Positions 44,401 through 57,850 are shown, numbered from the stretch's first letter. The stretch: DNA of 64,000 bases from Saururus chinensis (GCA_035235625.1 CP141148.1:38255057-38319056), one strand, 5' to 3'. Made by a program: numbers and translations. The notes: generated by a model not told the origin, from the sequence alone.

Positions 44401-46848
44401 AAATGCCATCCCAATCTTATTTCATTCACAGCATGCATCTGAAAATATACTACGACGTTAATAATAGAGGTTTGGATCCTATAATATCCTTTTTTTTCTA
44501 GTGAAGGAAAAAAGGTGTTCTTTTCCTGTCAGCACTTGGCCCTGCGAGTCCCGATTAATAAATAAAACTTTGAAAAACAAAAGAAAAGATGAACAAGGTA
44601 ATCGATTGAGCTGATGAACATGAAGCATGAGGTTTGCATATCCAGATGTCTGGGGTAATTCCATTTTTCAGTGATAAGATCAGCAGAGTGATAGCTCGAA
44701 TTAAGCAGGTGAGATTTTAGGCTCATTCTTTAAACGCGCACCAAAAAAAATTCCCTCTACGAGACGCGGTCGTCAGTCATGTCAGCCAAAACTCACCAAT
44801 CCGAGTGGGTGGCCTCGGCCTCCACCCATATGAAGGACAGCTAGCTTCAACAGTTAGTGGCTTCTGTCCTTACTAGTGATTAACACTCTAAAAGGCATGA
44901 GCCTCAACAAACTCTCTCCCTCCCACAGATACAAAATCTTCTAAGGAGCACACTCTTGGGCGAATTCGACCCAGCAAGATGTTAAGACTCTGCGAGTAGG
45001 TATTGTTGCACGACATTTCGTTTTTCTTCTTTGCTAGAAACTGCACAACATGCATGCCAGAGATGCATGGACATTGGACATCATGTGAACAAAACGGACT
45101 CTGTGAGACCATCGTCTGACTGAGCCGGGCCGAGGAGAATACATGCACGATGCATGGCAGCGCTCTCTCTTAAAAGCCCAGAACGAGCAAGTTTTTTTTA
45201 CACAACCCAGAACAAACAACTGCTAACAAAAGTTCGGCCACGAAGTATTTAGTAGACAACCCGCATCCTGCATAGCAAACTGGGGGTGCTCACGGACAGA
45301 GCTGTCCGTGTCTCTGTCACGTACTTTTTGTCTATATATACCATCTCTTATTAATACATATTGTTGTTACGTAACGTGAGTTTGATAAAGTCAAATTTAA
45401 GATGGACTCCGGATGTGATAAAGGTGAACAGGATTCGGATTTTATTTAACATTTATCAATTTATATTACGGGTCTGACCTGAGATAATTAATTTTTCTCT
45501 CTTACGTGGGCTGTGAGGCCAGAGAAAATTATTTTCTTCTGGTTTTGGGTAGTAAAATAAAAAGAGTCTTCTCTTTTTGTTTTATTTCTTACAAGAGAGA
45601 TGAGAGAAATTAGGTATAAAAGGAATTTTTCTTAAGGGGTTATTTAAGAGGCTTGTAATTCTTTTAGATATTTTTCAAGTGATAGTGAGAAGGCTCTCTC
45701 TAGTCGTAAATGTAGGCACCTTACCGAATCATATAAACTTTATATCTTACTTTATTTATTTACTTGTATTATATTTTTACTTTATATTTAAATTGTGTCA
45801 TTGTGAAATTCTACACTAATAGACTTAGATAAATATTTTAATATTTAAAATTTTTCTTAATTTAAATTATATAATAACTATATAATATATTAAAATTATC
45901 CTCTTGTTAGATAACTACTAAATTCATATTTTTAAGTTATGTAATACTTATATAACATTTAAGAGTATCTTAACATACTATATATGTTTTAGATCTGTAT
46001 TTTTAACTTACCTAATATCTAATATAATATTTTAGAACTATTTTAACATATTATATAAGTTCTATATTAATGTTTTTAAGTTGTCAAATATCTATATAGT
46101 ATGTTAAAAAAATATTAACTTGTTACATAGGTATTAAAATTTATTTTTATTTTAGAATATTTAATAATATACTAATATTTATAAAAAGGTTATAAAAATA
46201 ATATATGTATCTACCAATACAAATAAAGGTATATTTGTATTTATAATTCTTAATTAGGACAGACAAAAAACTTAATTTGTATACACAAACAAACAACATC
46301 CAAACTACAAAAATATTAGTAAGTACCCCTAAGCCAACATAAATAAATGCAAATATCCAAACTACAAAAATATTAGTAAGTACCCCTAAGCCAGCATAAA
46401 TAAATGCAAATATTGGAGGGAACGTAATAGAGTTGTGCATCACAGATCACTGTGCAGTAAACGCATAAGGAATATTAATTTCTCAACCCCCTCCTACCCC
46501 CAAAAAGAAAAAAAGAAAAAAACAATCGTTCCACCACTTTTGTCTTTTAAAATGTTCGTACGAAAATGTTTTCGTGCTATGACCATGCTTACATGAGGTA
46601 GAGGAGAATTACATCCTTCATGTACTATGTTAGAGGCTAACTCTCTAATAAGGTACATAGAGGTCGTCATACCGCTTTTGTCGTTTCAAATTAAATACAT
46701 AAAAAAGAAGAAAGAAGTTTAAAACTTTAAATATATAATAGGAAAGAGAAGAGAATAGAATATATATTTTTTGGTAAAATAAAAAGACGAATTTACCTTT
46801 CCTTAATTGACGATTTCCAGAAGGCTCCATTCGGACGCAGCGAGACAT
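41499..46848 (-). CDS. PAO: Peroxisomal polyamine oxidase (PAO2/3/4 type)
   Basis: A FAD-dependent amine oxidase. Members of this clade oxidise spermine and thermospermine or spermidine back toward spermidine and putrescine, releasing an aminoaldehyde and hydrogen peroxide in peroxisomes. Coding exons on the minus strand are 46830-46797, 44338-44220, 43934-43846, 43720-43607, 43170-43083, 42973-42888, 42801-42699, 42581-42484, 42365-41936 and 41810-41499. Phases all agree (490 aa). An in-frame ATG at 46848 would add six residues. The dinucleotide fold [15 protein letters not shown] begins at residue 29. The flavin motif [19 protein letters not shown] follows, then [16 protein letters not shown], and FFAGEAT at 428-434. 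The last three residues, SRM, form a type-1 peroxisomal targeting signal. Introns 5 (43082) and 7 (42698) begin with GC, not GT. Introns 2, 3 and 6 are short. Intron 1 is 2.46 kb and carries a solo LTR. Confidence 0.93.
43209..43482. mobile_element. Stowaway-like MITE, copy 2, in PAO intron 4
   Basis: TA-flanked element starting TCCTTTCTACATTAATAG and ending ACTAGGAGGAAA. It shares 'atgaagttattaatatgg' and 'tttgctaaatga' with the other copies. It is longer than they are (274 bp) because an internal unit of about 57 bp, containing 'gatctaaaactcatat.taagagaa.gggaaa', is present three times in tandem. Confidence 0.7.
43985..44159. mobile_element. Stowaway-like MITE, copy 3, in PAO intron 2
   Basis: 175-bp element starting CTCCGTCCATTATATTAATA and ending AACGACGGAAGAAG. 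Terminal inverted repeats CTCCGTC and GACGGAAG are clear. The flanks are CA on the left and TA on the right, a one-base decay of the TA target duplication. Confidence 0.78.
45362..45815 (+). repeat. Solo copia-type LTR in PAO intron 1
   Basis: 454 bp starting TGTTGTTACGT and ending GTGAAATTCTACA. It matches the copia LTRs at 17611 and 29746 in order of landmarks: 'gataaagtca', 'ttgtaattc', 'aaggctctctctagt', 'tatataaactttat', 'tttatttatttacttgtat', 'ttactttatatttaaattgtg'. The flanks CATAT and CTAAT are only weakly alike. No coding sequence is attached, so it is a solo LTR, lying antisense to PAO. Confidence 0.65.
46298..46411. repeat. 57-bp tandem duplication in PAO intron 1
   Basis: Two adjacent copies (46298-46354 and 46355-46411) beginning 'atccaaactacaaaaatatt' differ at essentially one position ('ccaacat' against 'ccagcat'). 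The near-identity shows a recent slip or unequal crossover. The surrounding intron is AT-rich. Confidence 0.85.
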
Positions 46849-49439
46849 GGATGGGAAGAGGAAGAAGAAGAAGACGATTAGGCTCCAACGGCGTTCCGAA
46901 ATTAAACAAGGACGGATCAGGCAGTAGGGGGGAGTAGTGAAGGATGAAGATGAGGAGACAGGTGATGAAATGGTTGGAATTCGACGAAAACCTTTGCCCC
47001 ACCAAGTTGCTCATGCGTATAATTGGCAGAGAAGAAGGCTACCAATTCAAAGAAGAAGAAAAAGACGACGACGACGATGACAGAAACAGCAACAACGAGA
47101 ACGCAGATAGTAGATTATCTCCCTCGATCTTCCTCTAATTCTCTCTTCCTTCCCAACTTCAATTGCAGGGAAGAAGACGGCCGGGCGGCCGGAGGGAAAA
47201 AGGATGAATTGATTGAATAATGATCACGCTCTGCAATGCGACTCACCGAAGGCGTGACTTTTCGGTTGATATATAGAACTCATTGAGGGTATTCTCGTAA
47301 TTGCAGGCGGTAATCCATCCAAGGTGAAACAGTACGGGCCCACGGGCGGAATCAATGTGTGGAAGGATGGAATGTCACGCATCTCTCTTGCTCTTTGAGC
47401 GGGGCACACCAAATAATATGCGCAATTGGTGCGTCAGAGCCCGAGCCCGGGTGTTAAAAAGGACGCCACCGACCTCTAGTTTTCACTTTTCACGACTCCG
47501 CCTCCGCGAGGGAGGAGAACATTGATTTTGTCCCGTAAAAAGTTAAGCTAAAATCAAAAAAATTTACAAATCTTGTCCAGTATGGTCGGTGGTGGGCTCC
47601 ACCAGATTTTTCCCATCTTGGTGGGCCGAGAAAGCTGGACAATGAAATAGGCACACGTGCTTAATCCCTTCGGACAATCCTAACCGTCCGCTTCCGAAGC
47701 TCCGTCCCGATTCGTTGATTCTTGGGCAGTTGGGTGCCCGCCTTAAATTCCCCACTCTTTTCTTCTGGGTGGGGACCACCACTACTAGGAGGGTCATGAA
47801 GGAGACACCTGTAACCACCTTCCCCCTGATTGCCTTTCTTTTTTTTTTCTTCTCTTTACACCCTTTTAGACTTACTAAACATACACTTGTACGACTGTTC
47901 CTCGATAAAGAAGGGAACCTAAACTGGACCACATGCGTCCATTATTTAAACAGAAATCCTCGTGCTCCAGCATGTCACTGCAGGCTGACTGCTAACAATT
48001 GGGTACATGACAGCTTTTAAACTTACGATATTAATTATTTTCCTCGTCTTCCTAATATTTAATTTCCCCACCAATTCTATATAAAAATTAATGATTATTA
48101 TGTATTTAGATATTTTTGTGTAATATTTATTGTCCCATATTAATAGTTCTATTTAAAATTAATTTTTTTTAAAAAAAATAAATAAACTTTTAATATGAAA
48201 TGAAAAAAAAAATATTAATAATTTATTTATTTCTGCCTTTTAATTTTAGTTGGTCTGAGCTTGATATATATTTTTGGGTCATTTCTTAATAGTTTAACTT
48301 TTTTTAGATAATTTAATTTTTAATATAATATTCTTTAAGTGATGGACAAAAGCTCAAACAACTAATTATTAATAATTTTTTTTTGCAAATATGTATATTT
48401 CCCAATTGCGACACGGATATATGCAAGTTTTGTTTGTAACTATTCATATTCCTATGATGCTGCTGGATTGTAATCAGTTTTCAATTTGAGTCACTATCGT
48501 AGTGTGATGAAGACTAGGCACAAATGTCATTTAATGAAAGAATTTTTAATGCTTCCTTCTGACAATGAACCTAGCATAAGGAGCACATGAGAGCCCTTCA
48601 TCCATGAGATCAACGATATATACTAACGCATATTAGCACGAGTGGTATTGGAGTTAACGCGCACTAGCATGTCCACCTTCAATCTCAAATATTAAGGGCT
48701 TCTATGAGTTCCTTACACTGAGCTCATTCTCAAAGTGGAGCATGAAAAACCCTTCCAAATGTATCTCATGCATGGAAGCAAGCAAATATCTAATCTTCTA
48801 GTAGTGTAACAAACAAATATCATTTGTTTCATAGGAATTTAGCAGGGAATGCCAAAGCAGACAAATAAAGTCATCTAACAAATTTTTAGAAGCACTTATC
48901 TGTCATGGTTTCATAGGTGTGAAGCAGGATAAGGTTAGAGAATTGGAGGGAGAAAAGGTTAAACAAACTTTGGCGGTAGCTAGATGGACTTTGACATTGA
49001 TATGTTGCGCTCTAGCGACAATTCAACATACCTTGGCAATAGACTAGCGGGCTTTAGCTGTAATTACCTAGGTCTGGCATACTATGGTGGTGGTCTGGAC
49101 AACTATGGCAGCGATCAACCACACTTTAGTTGGGTATGGGAGTGGTTCATGCAATTTTGACAAGGTAAGAGGTGAGGTCAGTGACTTTGGCACTGTCCTC
49201 TATTTGACTCCGGCGACATATTGGTAGGAAAAGGGGAGAATAACAAGGAAAGAGGTCATCGTAGGAGGGGGGAGATGAAAAGTGGTAGGGCAAGTGAGAT
49301 GAGAGGAGTCAATTTATTTCATGTTATAATTGCATAGATTGAGCCTTTTTAGTTGTAACTTGTATTTTGTAGTTGGTGCTTTTAAAAAGGAGACATATTG
49401 ACTAACATTATAGTCTCAAATGCATGCATAAAACTTATA
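46849..49439. other. PAO upstream region and intergenic DNA
   Basis: The first 300 bp upstream of PAO hold its 5' UTR, with GAA/GAC-rich runs near 47040-47095 on the plus strand. No TATA box is obvious. At 48128-48215 a fragment of the Stowaway-like family ('tcccatattaatagttctattt') is recognisable but incomplete. From 48960 to 49300 'gtggtctggacaactatggcag'-like phrases recur loosely. No gene was found. Short frames such as 47715-48020 have no domain. Confidence 0.45.
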
Positions 49440-49631
49440 CTCCCTTCGCCATATATTAATAGTTACATTTGAGAAAATAATAATTTTTATTAAATAGTAA
49501 AACCTTGTCTTAGAGAATAGAAAATAAGCTTATGATACTCTTTTTTAAGTACTCATCCACTTAAATTTAACCAAATGAAGTTATTAATACGAAATAAAAC
49601 TTTTTAACAAATGGAGCTAAGACAGAGAGAG
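49440..49631. mobile_element. Stowaway-like MITE, copy 4
   Basis: A 192-bp element with perfect TA target duplication (49438-49439 and 49632-49633). Its ends are CTCCCTTCGCCATATATTAA and AAGACAGAGAGAG. It shares the internal phrases 'tttttattaaatagtaaaacc', 'aagcttatgat' and 'aaatgaagttattaata' with the other copies, and is the best preserved. Confidence 0.82.
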
Positions 49632-49705
49632 TAACTACTAAGACTATAATCTTAATACGTGCTCCAAACTCCGATTAACATTGCTTTATGAATCTATCAA
49701 TTATG

Positions 49706-49706
49706 C

Positions 49707-49750
<44 letters not shown>
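49706..49750. repeat. (TTA)n microsatellite
   Basis: About 14 uninterrupted ATT/TTA triplets. It lies 75 bp downstream of MITE copy 4. Confidence 0.95.
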
Positions 49751-52700
49751 TAAAAAGTCCCAAAATGCTAGCTCCACTCGTGTGCAGGACCCACCGTGTT
49801 CACTGCTCAATGTAAAAAAAGACATAAAAACTGCCTAAGCCTCAGGTCCGATGCATGAATCTAGTTAGCTACGTATGTGATATGTAACTAACGTCCAGGG
49901 TTGATTTGATTAATTATTAATGTATAAAGGCAAAATAATTTCCGTAGTGGGGAGTGGGGACCGGTGTTTAAAACATAGGAGCCGGGACAGAGCTCATCCA
50001 GCTCCATGAATTTCAAAAGGGGTCCCCAAGTCTTGGCAGTAAAGCCATCAGCCAACTAGTGTGTCTCAGGCAGTCATCAATGAGGATGCAACAGATGATG
50101 GGAGGGGAAACATGGTGGTAGGCCAACCAAGTCCCTCCAAAGCCTCAATTTTCTTTCAATCCACACTCAAATTACACTGCGTGTACTTACCACCTCTCTG
50201 CTTGGCAGCCGTATTGAAAGTTTTAATCGGGAAGATTGCTTTGTTGAATGACAAATTGAAAGACCATTTTCATAGTATGGGGTCAGTATAGGCGATAGAA
50301 ATTTGGACAAGACGCATTGTTTAATTACGTCTTTACAATCTGCAAGCAAATAGAATCAACAATATTGGCCCAGTAGTAGTGACGCTTGTGGACGTCGATG
50401 CATGAAGTGGAGGAAGCACTTTCTTCGGAGTGGTGTGATTTGGACGTTTAATCTAACTATATTAAATGGGGTGGTCCCATGGGACCATGACTACAGACTA
50501 CAGTGGCAAAAATAAGGAGAGTGGTAGAGATAGATGGTGTTTCATCAAAGTTAGCAGGTAAGAGTTGAGTTAATAATTAAGGCTGGGTTAAATAGTTGGC
50601 AGATATGACTTGTCGGTATTTATGTCTGCTAATAATTTATCCTTCTATGTTTTATCTGTAGATAAAGCTTTTTATCTCTGATTATTGTTTACTGATACAG
50701 CTTCATAGGCAAGTGGATGAAAGTTAAGGCAATGGGAGAAAATGAGAGATGTAACGATAATTATAACTAAGTATAATAATAATCTAAATTTGTACATGTT
50801 ATATTTTTTATTTATAATAATATTATTAATAAATTTTTCTTGTATATATTCTTATATATTTATTTTGAACAACTAAATGAAGTTATTGATCCAGTATAAA
50901 AGAGTATTTAGTAATTAATTTTAATGAAGGATTCAAATATAATTAATATTAATACGATTATATTTAAATTATTAAGAACTTAAGTATAAAAAAATAATAC
51001 TTAAGAATAGTTAAGGAGAAAAAATTCTTTTATGTAAAAATATAAATTATATTTAAAATTAACCAAACTTTAGATAAAAGGCTAGATGAAGTCTTTATCT
51101 GTTGCCGATAATTACAAAAAAAGTCGGCCAAACGCCAACACGAACACCTCGGATATAACTATGACGTCGAACAATGGCCATCCTTGACTAGTCCTATTGA
51201 TGAGGATCGAACAAATAGACAGCTACTAAGCTAAAAACTCCATTGCCATCCAACTGAAATATCAGAACAACAGCATGTGTCTATAATTGTTCAGTGCTAA
51301 TTAATCCCAGCAAAATGTGAACTACGAGTGGAGATTATTTTTGTTAAAACAAAACTGCTTTTAATTTGCCTTAGATAACGAAGAAAACTGGTCTAGCAGC
51401 TGAGCTGATTGGGCCGGAGATGGTCCTAAGTCATATGATACGAAGAGTTATACTGATACTAGATGATTGCCTTCTTATCTCATCTGCTGCTCCAAGGAGT
51501 CGGTGCCAAAAGTCTCAGTTGCCTATCTACTGATTGCAACAGTAAGTCGAAGGGGAACAACATACACAAATGCCATCAAAAACTGTGAAAAAAATCCTCC
51601 CAGGTGGTTTTTACAGAGAAGTTTGACTGTATACAGAAGTTTTCCGTCTAATGGCATCTTCTATGGAAGATAAAATGTGTTGGGGCTTTGATGAGCTCAG
51701 TCACACTCACCGCAAGTGACCTAACAACCGTGTGGGTGGGGGCAGCTCCACCTACTCCGGTGGGGAGTGGACCCCTAGTGTTACACCTAACCACCAAGCA
51801 CGCACCAGGGAACCCTACCTCACTTTGTCATTTACAATACATGACAATGGCCAGTCTTTACTCGTCACGTATCAAGCTTGTCTTTCTTTCTTTCTAAATA
51901 ATTTCATTTCATTAAATTATTGAGTTGTACAGTACTACAACGCGAAGGGCATCCATGCCCCCATCAAGATTCAGCAAATATATCCCATGTCCTGTTGTTT
52001 ATTGGTTGTATTCAATTTCTCCCAAAATACCTTGAATGAGTTATATATTATCACAAGTCACCTGACAAATCGACTTCCTCGCTTCCTAAAACTTGAATGC
52101 CAGCCAAAAAACTGAACAACTCTCACCCTACTTCTCCTCTTCTCAATTGTTGAGGAATATTTTTAAGCAGAAGCTGTTCACAAAACTTGGTAGTGTTAGA
52201 ATTATTCCCTATCTTTACTTACTAATCAATCAATTTGCATCATAATGGAGCTCATTAGCTACTCCCTGTGGCGTCAAGAATGAAGTGGCTATCTTTCCTG
52301 TGTCCCTCAACGAAAGTGTAAAAATATCTTTTTTTTTTTAACTTCATTACCTTATGTTTCTCCTATCACTTTGCTTCTACTTCCCCCCAATACATGAACC
52401 CAATCCTCCAAAGACAAACCTTTTTTTAGCTCCAGCGATAATTCTGATGGCGGCTCCTGCGACCTCTTCTCCTCTCTGTTTTTCTAGATTATACTGCGAC
52501 TATAGGCCAGCTTGACAGCTGCGACCATCCTAGTGGCTAGCTGGCCACATAACTCTGCTAACGGCCAGACTAGAGCTCTGCAGCTAGTTTTCTCGCCGTA
52601 AGCTCTGCTATGTGGCCAGTCTCTACTTGCAACATTTCTGGTCATGAGCTCTACTCTGCGGCCGTAGAAGCGTCTCTGCTCGGAGCTTTTAACTCTTGCT

Positions 52701-53984
52701 GCGGAGCTATGCTCGCAGCAAAAAATCTAGTTGTGGCCGTGCACAGGTCGGGCCTAGCTGTGGTAGTCATGCCTAGCTAGATCTGCATCGAAGAAAGATG
52801 GGGGCAAGAGAGGAAGCCAAGGAGGTGGGGCAGAGTCCGGGTCGCCGGTGGCTGTGACGGTGTTAGCCAATGCCTAAGAAGGAGTGGGGAACGTAAAGTT
52901 AAATAAAAATATTTTTTTTTAAGGTAGGGGATGAGTAAGAGATTAGAGTAGATAGGGTTGGGGTAAATAAAAAATAGGAGATATAGGAAAAAAAATAGGG
53001 TATAAATAACCACATTCTTCAAGAATATGGTGACAAGCAGAGAAAATAATCCTAAGCTATTTATGTTTAAGCTCTTTTGACAAATGATCATTTTCTTATG
53101 GCTATCAAGAATATGGTACATGTTTGCTTTATTCCTTACCAAATGTTTCAATTATACTTTGGCAAATAGTGGCAAAAAGTTGAGAAACTTTTGCAGGTTG
53201 AACCCGGGAGAAGTTAAGTTAAGAGTTGTTTTCATTTAATGTAGTTATTGCATCTTTGATCTAACTAAGATATTTTTAGAATGTCGTCTTTATTTTTTCA
53301 ATAGCATTGAGCCACCTCCCTTCCAGCCTAGCCTCTCCGCTTCATGGACTCCCCACCTACTTCTCCTCCTCCTCTTTTTCTTATTTCTTCTTGGCATCCA
53401 ACAATGTGAATTAGTTGTGACTAGGCAAAAGGCACGACCTTTTTTACCGTGTTGGCTGAGACAAGCCACATTAGACTAGATTGGACCTAGTTGTGGCTAG
53501 CGCAAAAAAAATGCCGCCTTTTGCCTTGGTCGCAACTGACTTGTAATGCTGCCAACAATTGAAAAGAAATGAGAAAGAAGATAGGGAAGACATGGTTGGG
53601 TTAGAACACCAACATCTGCATTGACACTAGGGCTAGGTAGGGCAAGAGGGGTTAAAGGAAAAAATGTTTTTTTATTTGAGGTAAACATGAGTAACTTATG
53701 AAATTTGATTGGCGTGAGTGAGAAACGGGGTAAGGATGTCACCCCGTATTTTCTCAAATTTAGCAAAAACAACATTTTTATATAAGTATTTGTCAATTAT
53801 TCGACAAATATACTATCCCAAGGTGTGACTCACTTATTTTTGAACATATGAATTATCAACCGTCCTGTCTTTAAATATAAGACATAATAAAATCATAACC
53901 AAATCTCACAGAGTTTTACTCGTGTACATACTAAACAATATAATACACACAACCGTAAGTAATTGACACTTGTGTGCCTATGTC
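49751..53984. other. Intergenic, no gene supported
   Basis: Small open frames at 50061-50291 and 51467-51673 encode no recognisable domain, and I do not call them genes. A GC-rich, repeated-phrase patch (52480-52860, with 'gctctgc', 'ggccag' and 'gctagctgg' recurring) resembles the one at 40720-40930, so both are probably fragments of one unclassified repeat family. A further diverged patch lies at 53300-53660. Confidence 0.4.
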
Positions 53985-56900
53985 TTAGAAATTACACACC
54001 AACTAAAATTTATTATCAAGTTCATAAAATTCTACATAGATCTAAAATCTTCATGTCCTCTTTTAGCCCGATTTCCTTTGCCTTGTAGATTATCTCCTTA
54101 GAAATTCATCATCAGTTGGCTATTTTATATCATCTTCTAGTTGATTATAGTTCTCCCCCGACAACTGAAGATGTTCTATAGTAGTAGGTGTGGATGAATG
54201 AAATAAAAGTGGTTCTTCCAAGATGACCTCTCTATGAGAATTGTTCCCACTAATGGTAATCAAAAACTTAGTATTTTCAGTCTCAATGATTCGGGTGGAA
54301 TGACTTGGGCAATAGAATTAATAACCTTTCGATTTTCTAATGTATTCAATAAAGAAATAACTTATGGTTCTAAAGTCAAACTTCTTTTCCTAAGGGTGAT
54401 AAGCCTAGCTTCAATTGCACAACCTAAAACACGCAAGTGCCTCAAACTTAGTTTCTTACTATGTCATAATTCAAAAGGGGTTTTTGGCACTGATTTAAAA
54501 GTCACCCGGTTTAAAATATAGGTAGTTGTCTTTAATGCTTCTCACCATAAGGATTCTGGTAAGCAACAATTTGCAATCATTCTACACACCATATCCATAA
54601 GAGTCTTATTGCATTGTTTGACAACTTTATTTTGCTCAGGGGTTCCAAGCATTTTACATTGAGCAACAATTTCACATTCCTATAAGAAAAGAGAAAATGG
54701 TCATGGATGTTGTCATATTCTATCAAACCTTCCATAACACTCTCCAGCTCTATCGGATTTGACAACTTTAATCATTCGATCAAGTTAATTTTCAAGCTCA
54801 GCCTTATAAATCTTAAAAACATCAAATGTTTGAGATTTCTTATGAAGAATAAATATATAACCATATTAGGAGAAGTCATCAATGAAGGTGATGAAAAACT
54901 TTTATCCTCCAAAAGTTGGCACAATAAATGAACCACAAAGATCTGTATGGAACAATTCTAGTAGACTTGAGCTCTTGGTGGTAGCTTTTTTGTCATGTAT
55001 TGGTCATTTTCCCCATAACACACCCAATACAAGTGCTGAAATAAGAGAAATTAAGATTGCACAAGATCTTGTCCTTTATTAATCTTTCCATTTTATCCCT
55101 CAACATATGACCCAAATGTCTATACCACAAGGTGGATGAGTTTTCATTTTGGAATCTACGTTTAAGGCCAACCACTTCACCAATATGTAGGGACAATGAC
55201 TTAGAGGAGTCAGATAAATTTAGTTGGTAAAAATCATGACTAAGGAAACCATTTTTAATCATAGATGAACCAAGATATAAAGTAAAACCTTTATTTATGA
55301 AGCTAGTAGAGTAGCCACAAACATCAAGTATATAAATAGACAACAAGTTATTGGCAATGGAGGGTACAAAAATTGTATCAGGTAGGTTTAATACATATTA
55401 AGTATGTAGTTTTAATCTATAGACTCCAATGGCTTTTACTTTGGCTTTAACTCCATTTCCCACCAAAATGACTCTCTCATTCTCATTTAGCTTCCTTTGA
55501 CTTAGAAAACCTTGCATGTTATTATAGAAATGAATAGTATGAATAGTGGCTCTTGTATCGATCCACAAAGTGCTTGAGAGAATATCTCCTAAGTTAGATT
55601 CAAAAATCACAAAAGAATGAGAAAAATCTTTCTTCTCTAACCAAGCTTTAAACTTCCTACATTCTTTTTTGGCATGACCCTTCTTCTTGCAAAAAAAAAG
55701 TTATATTTTTCTTATTTTGAGGGTTTGAGGTCTGAGAAGTTTTACCAGTGTTAGTATTAAAATCCTTTGATTGCTGATTTTGTCGTTTCCTATTCTTGTT
55801 CCAATAGGGACAACCATTAAAGTTCTTATTAGCCGTCACAATATTTCTTGATGCAACTTATCGTGATTAAGGCCCATTTGCTCATTAATTGTAATGGAGA
55901 TTAGTTCATTCAAGCTTTAATTCTCCTTTTGGCATTATAGGTTATCTTAAATGGGCCAAATTCAAAAGGGAGATAATTAAAGGCAAGATGGACAATAAAA
56001 TTCTCATCAATATTCACTCCACATTCCTTGATTTTTTTAGCAATATGTGACATCTCTAAAATGTGCTCACAAATATCCCCAGTTTAGTGTATTTCATGTT
56101 CACCAACTTATTTATAAGAATATTGGTCTCAACTTTTTCAAAATTGGAGAACTGTTCACCAACCTTTTTCCAAAAAGTCCTTAACTTTATCACATTTTGG
56201 AATAGATCCTCTAAGGTATGAGGAATGGACCTCATCAAAAGTTGTATACTGATACGATTAGATTTTTGTCATAACTTATATTTAGCCTTTTGGTTATTGG
56301 TACTTTCATCTAGAGGCACATGTGTCTCATTCTCAAATAAAGCGATGTCCAAATCATAAATGCCGAGTTGTAACTCAACAACATCTTTTCACTCTTTTAA
56401 ATTGGTTCCCGTGAGAGTTCGAATGGAGAATTTGGGGTAATATAGAATAAATGGCTGCAACCTAAGCTATAAAATAAATGCACATGCTCACATAGACTGA
56501 ATATCTGGCTTAAAAGAGCATTGACCAAATTCCCAGCGTGATCTAAACACCTCCCTTCATGTCTCTATTAAGACTCTAAGTGCATCATTGTAATCTCTCC
56601 TATAAGATGAAATCACAATATGCTAGTTGTTTTCTCTTCCTTATGAGACTTCACCAAGCCTGGAGAAATATTGAGTGCATCACTATAATCCCTCCTATTG
56701 AACATGCTAGTAGTTTCCTCGAATATAAAATTCCCTACAAGTTTAAATCAACAACAGTAGAAGTCTCCTATGGGATAATTACACTCATCATGATTCAAAC
56801 TTGCAATTCAAATTCAATCTCATAAATTATCTTGGTCCGGTCACTATGATGACAAACAAGATCATGAATCTAATAAATGAGATTAAATTAGACCGCTCAC

Positions 56901-57418
56901 ATATAAAACCACTGCTCCAAATGGATAACTTAAACATGGCAATGTCTTGATAATAAAGTTGCATGATAATAAATCATGATATCAACATCAAATTAGCAAG
57001 ATGTATATTAGAATCATACTAAGTTCACGAATCAATCACAACATTAGTAAGCTAATTAACTCAAAAAAGGCAAAATTAGGTAAATGTGTGTGAATCAATG
57101 TAAATCAACACTAAACCAGCATAAGGGATTGGACCAAGTGTTTAATTGAGTGAACCATATTAAATAAATATAAATTAGAAGTTTAAAAAAAATTCTGAAT
57201 CAAAATAAGAAATAAGTTCATAAAAACTTGAGTTTTTCACGTAGACTTTTGAAGTTTATGATGGGTTTTAACGGATTCCACATCTAGAGATTCAAATATA
57301 GAAACCAAAACTTCAAAAGTCAAGTGAAAATCAAGATATTGTCACAAATCCAAAAAATGAAGACAACTTAAAAACATAAAACCTATGTTTTTCCTAAGTG
57401 AAAGGCTTTGGTACCACA
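53985..57418 (-). pseudogene. Truncated Ty1/copia element: gag to integrase
   Basis: Reading the minus strand, gag of the UBN2 type lies at about 56560-55870 (QFSNFEKVETNILINKLVNM; LNELISITINEQMGLNHD). A decayed zinc-knuckle region is near 55840-55660, and protease at about 55610-55400 (SSTLWIDTRATIHTI with the DTGA active site changed to DTRA; NENERVILVGNGVKAKV). The GAG-pre-integrase domain at 55346-54993 reads TLWYRHLGHMLRDKMERLIK. Integrase and post-integrase lie at about 54990-54090. Stops and frameshifts are many. Reverse transcriptase, RNase H and the 3' LTR are missing, so the element is deleted after integrase. It belongs to a different copia lineage from that at 17611. Confidence 0.85.
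57404..57416 (-). other. Primer-binding site of the minus-strand copia element
   Basis: The minus strand reads TGGTACCAAAGCC, close to TGGTATCAGAGCC, two bases from the LTR end at 57419. It supports minus orientation. Confidence 0.7.
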
Positions 57419-57850
57419 TGTTAGATGTATATGAATATATATGATCATCACTTAGAAATAAAGCATAAGGTAAATAACATAATATTTAGAGATAAAAAGT
57501 ATACTTGCTCATTTGGCATGATGTGTGTATATATATATATATATATATAAAAGAGATAATCCACCAATATGAATAACACTAAGTCTTCACTATTCTTGTT
57601 AAGAAAAGATGAGGAACTTTAAGATTGACAAGTAAGTGAAGGGACTAGGCATATATATAGCCTCATGGTGACCATTCCCATCAAAGAGACACTAATAAAT
57701 ATCCTCACACACACACCCCTTCTTAACTGACTAAGTTAATTTTGAATTTTTATTTTAATTAATGCAAAATATGACTTTTCATTTTCTTCATGGCTTTTGG
57801 GTTTCCAATATGGTCCACACGTGGGGACACACCACACACACTCTCTCTTT
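57419..57850 (-). repeat. 5' LTR of the minus-strand copia element
   Basis: The inner end is well set: on the minus strand it finishes ...ATACATCTAACA beside the primer-binding site. A TATA run (GGCTATATATATGCC) lies near 57645-57660 on that strand, and a (TA)n tract at 57528-57549. The outer end is uncertain because no second LTR exists to compare. The stated limit is an estimate. Confidence 0.55.

Noticed and set aside
51467..51897. Short plus-strand frames with ATG starts.
   Set aside because: No domain, no splice partners, and no codon-level signal I could defend.
57528..57549. The (TA)n tract considered as a stand-alone feature of interest.
   Set aside because: It is an ordinary microsatellite within the copia LTR.
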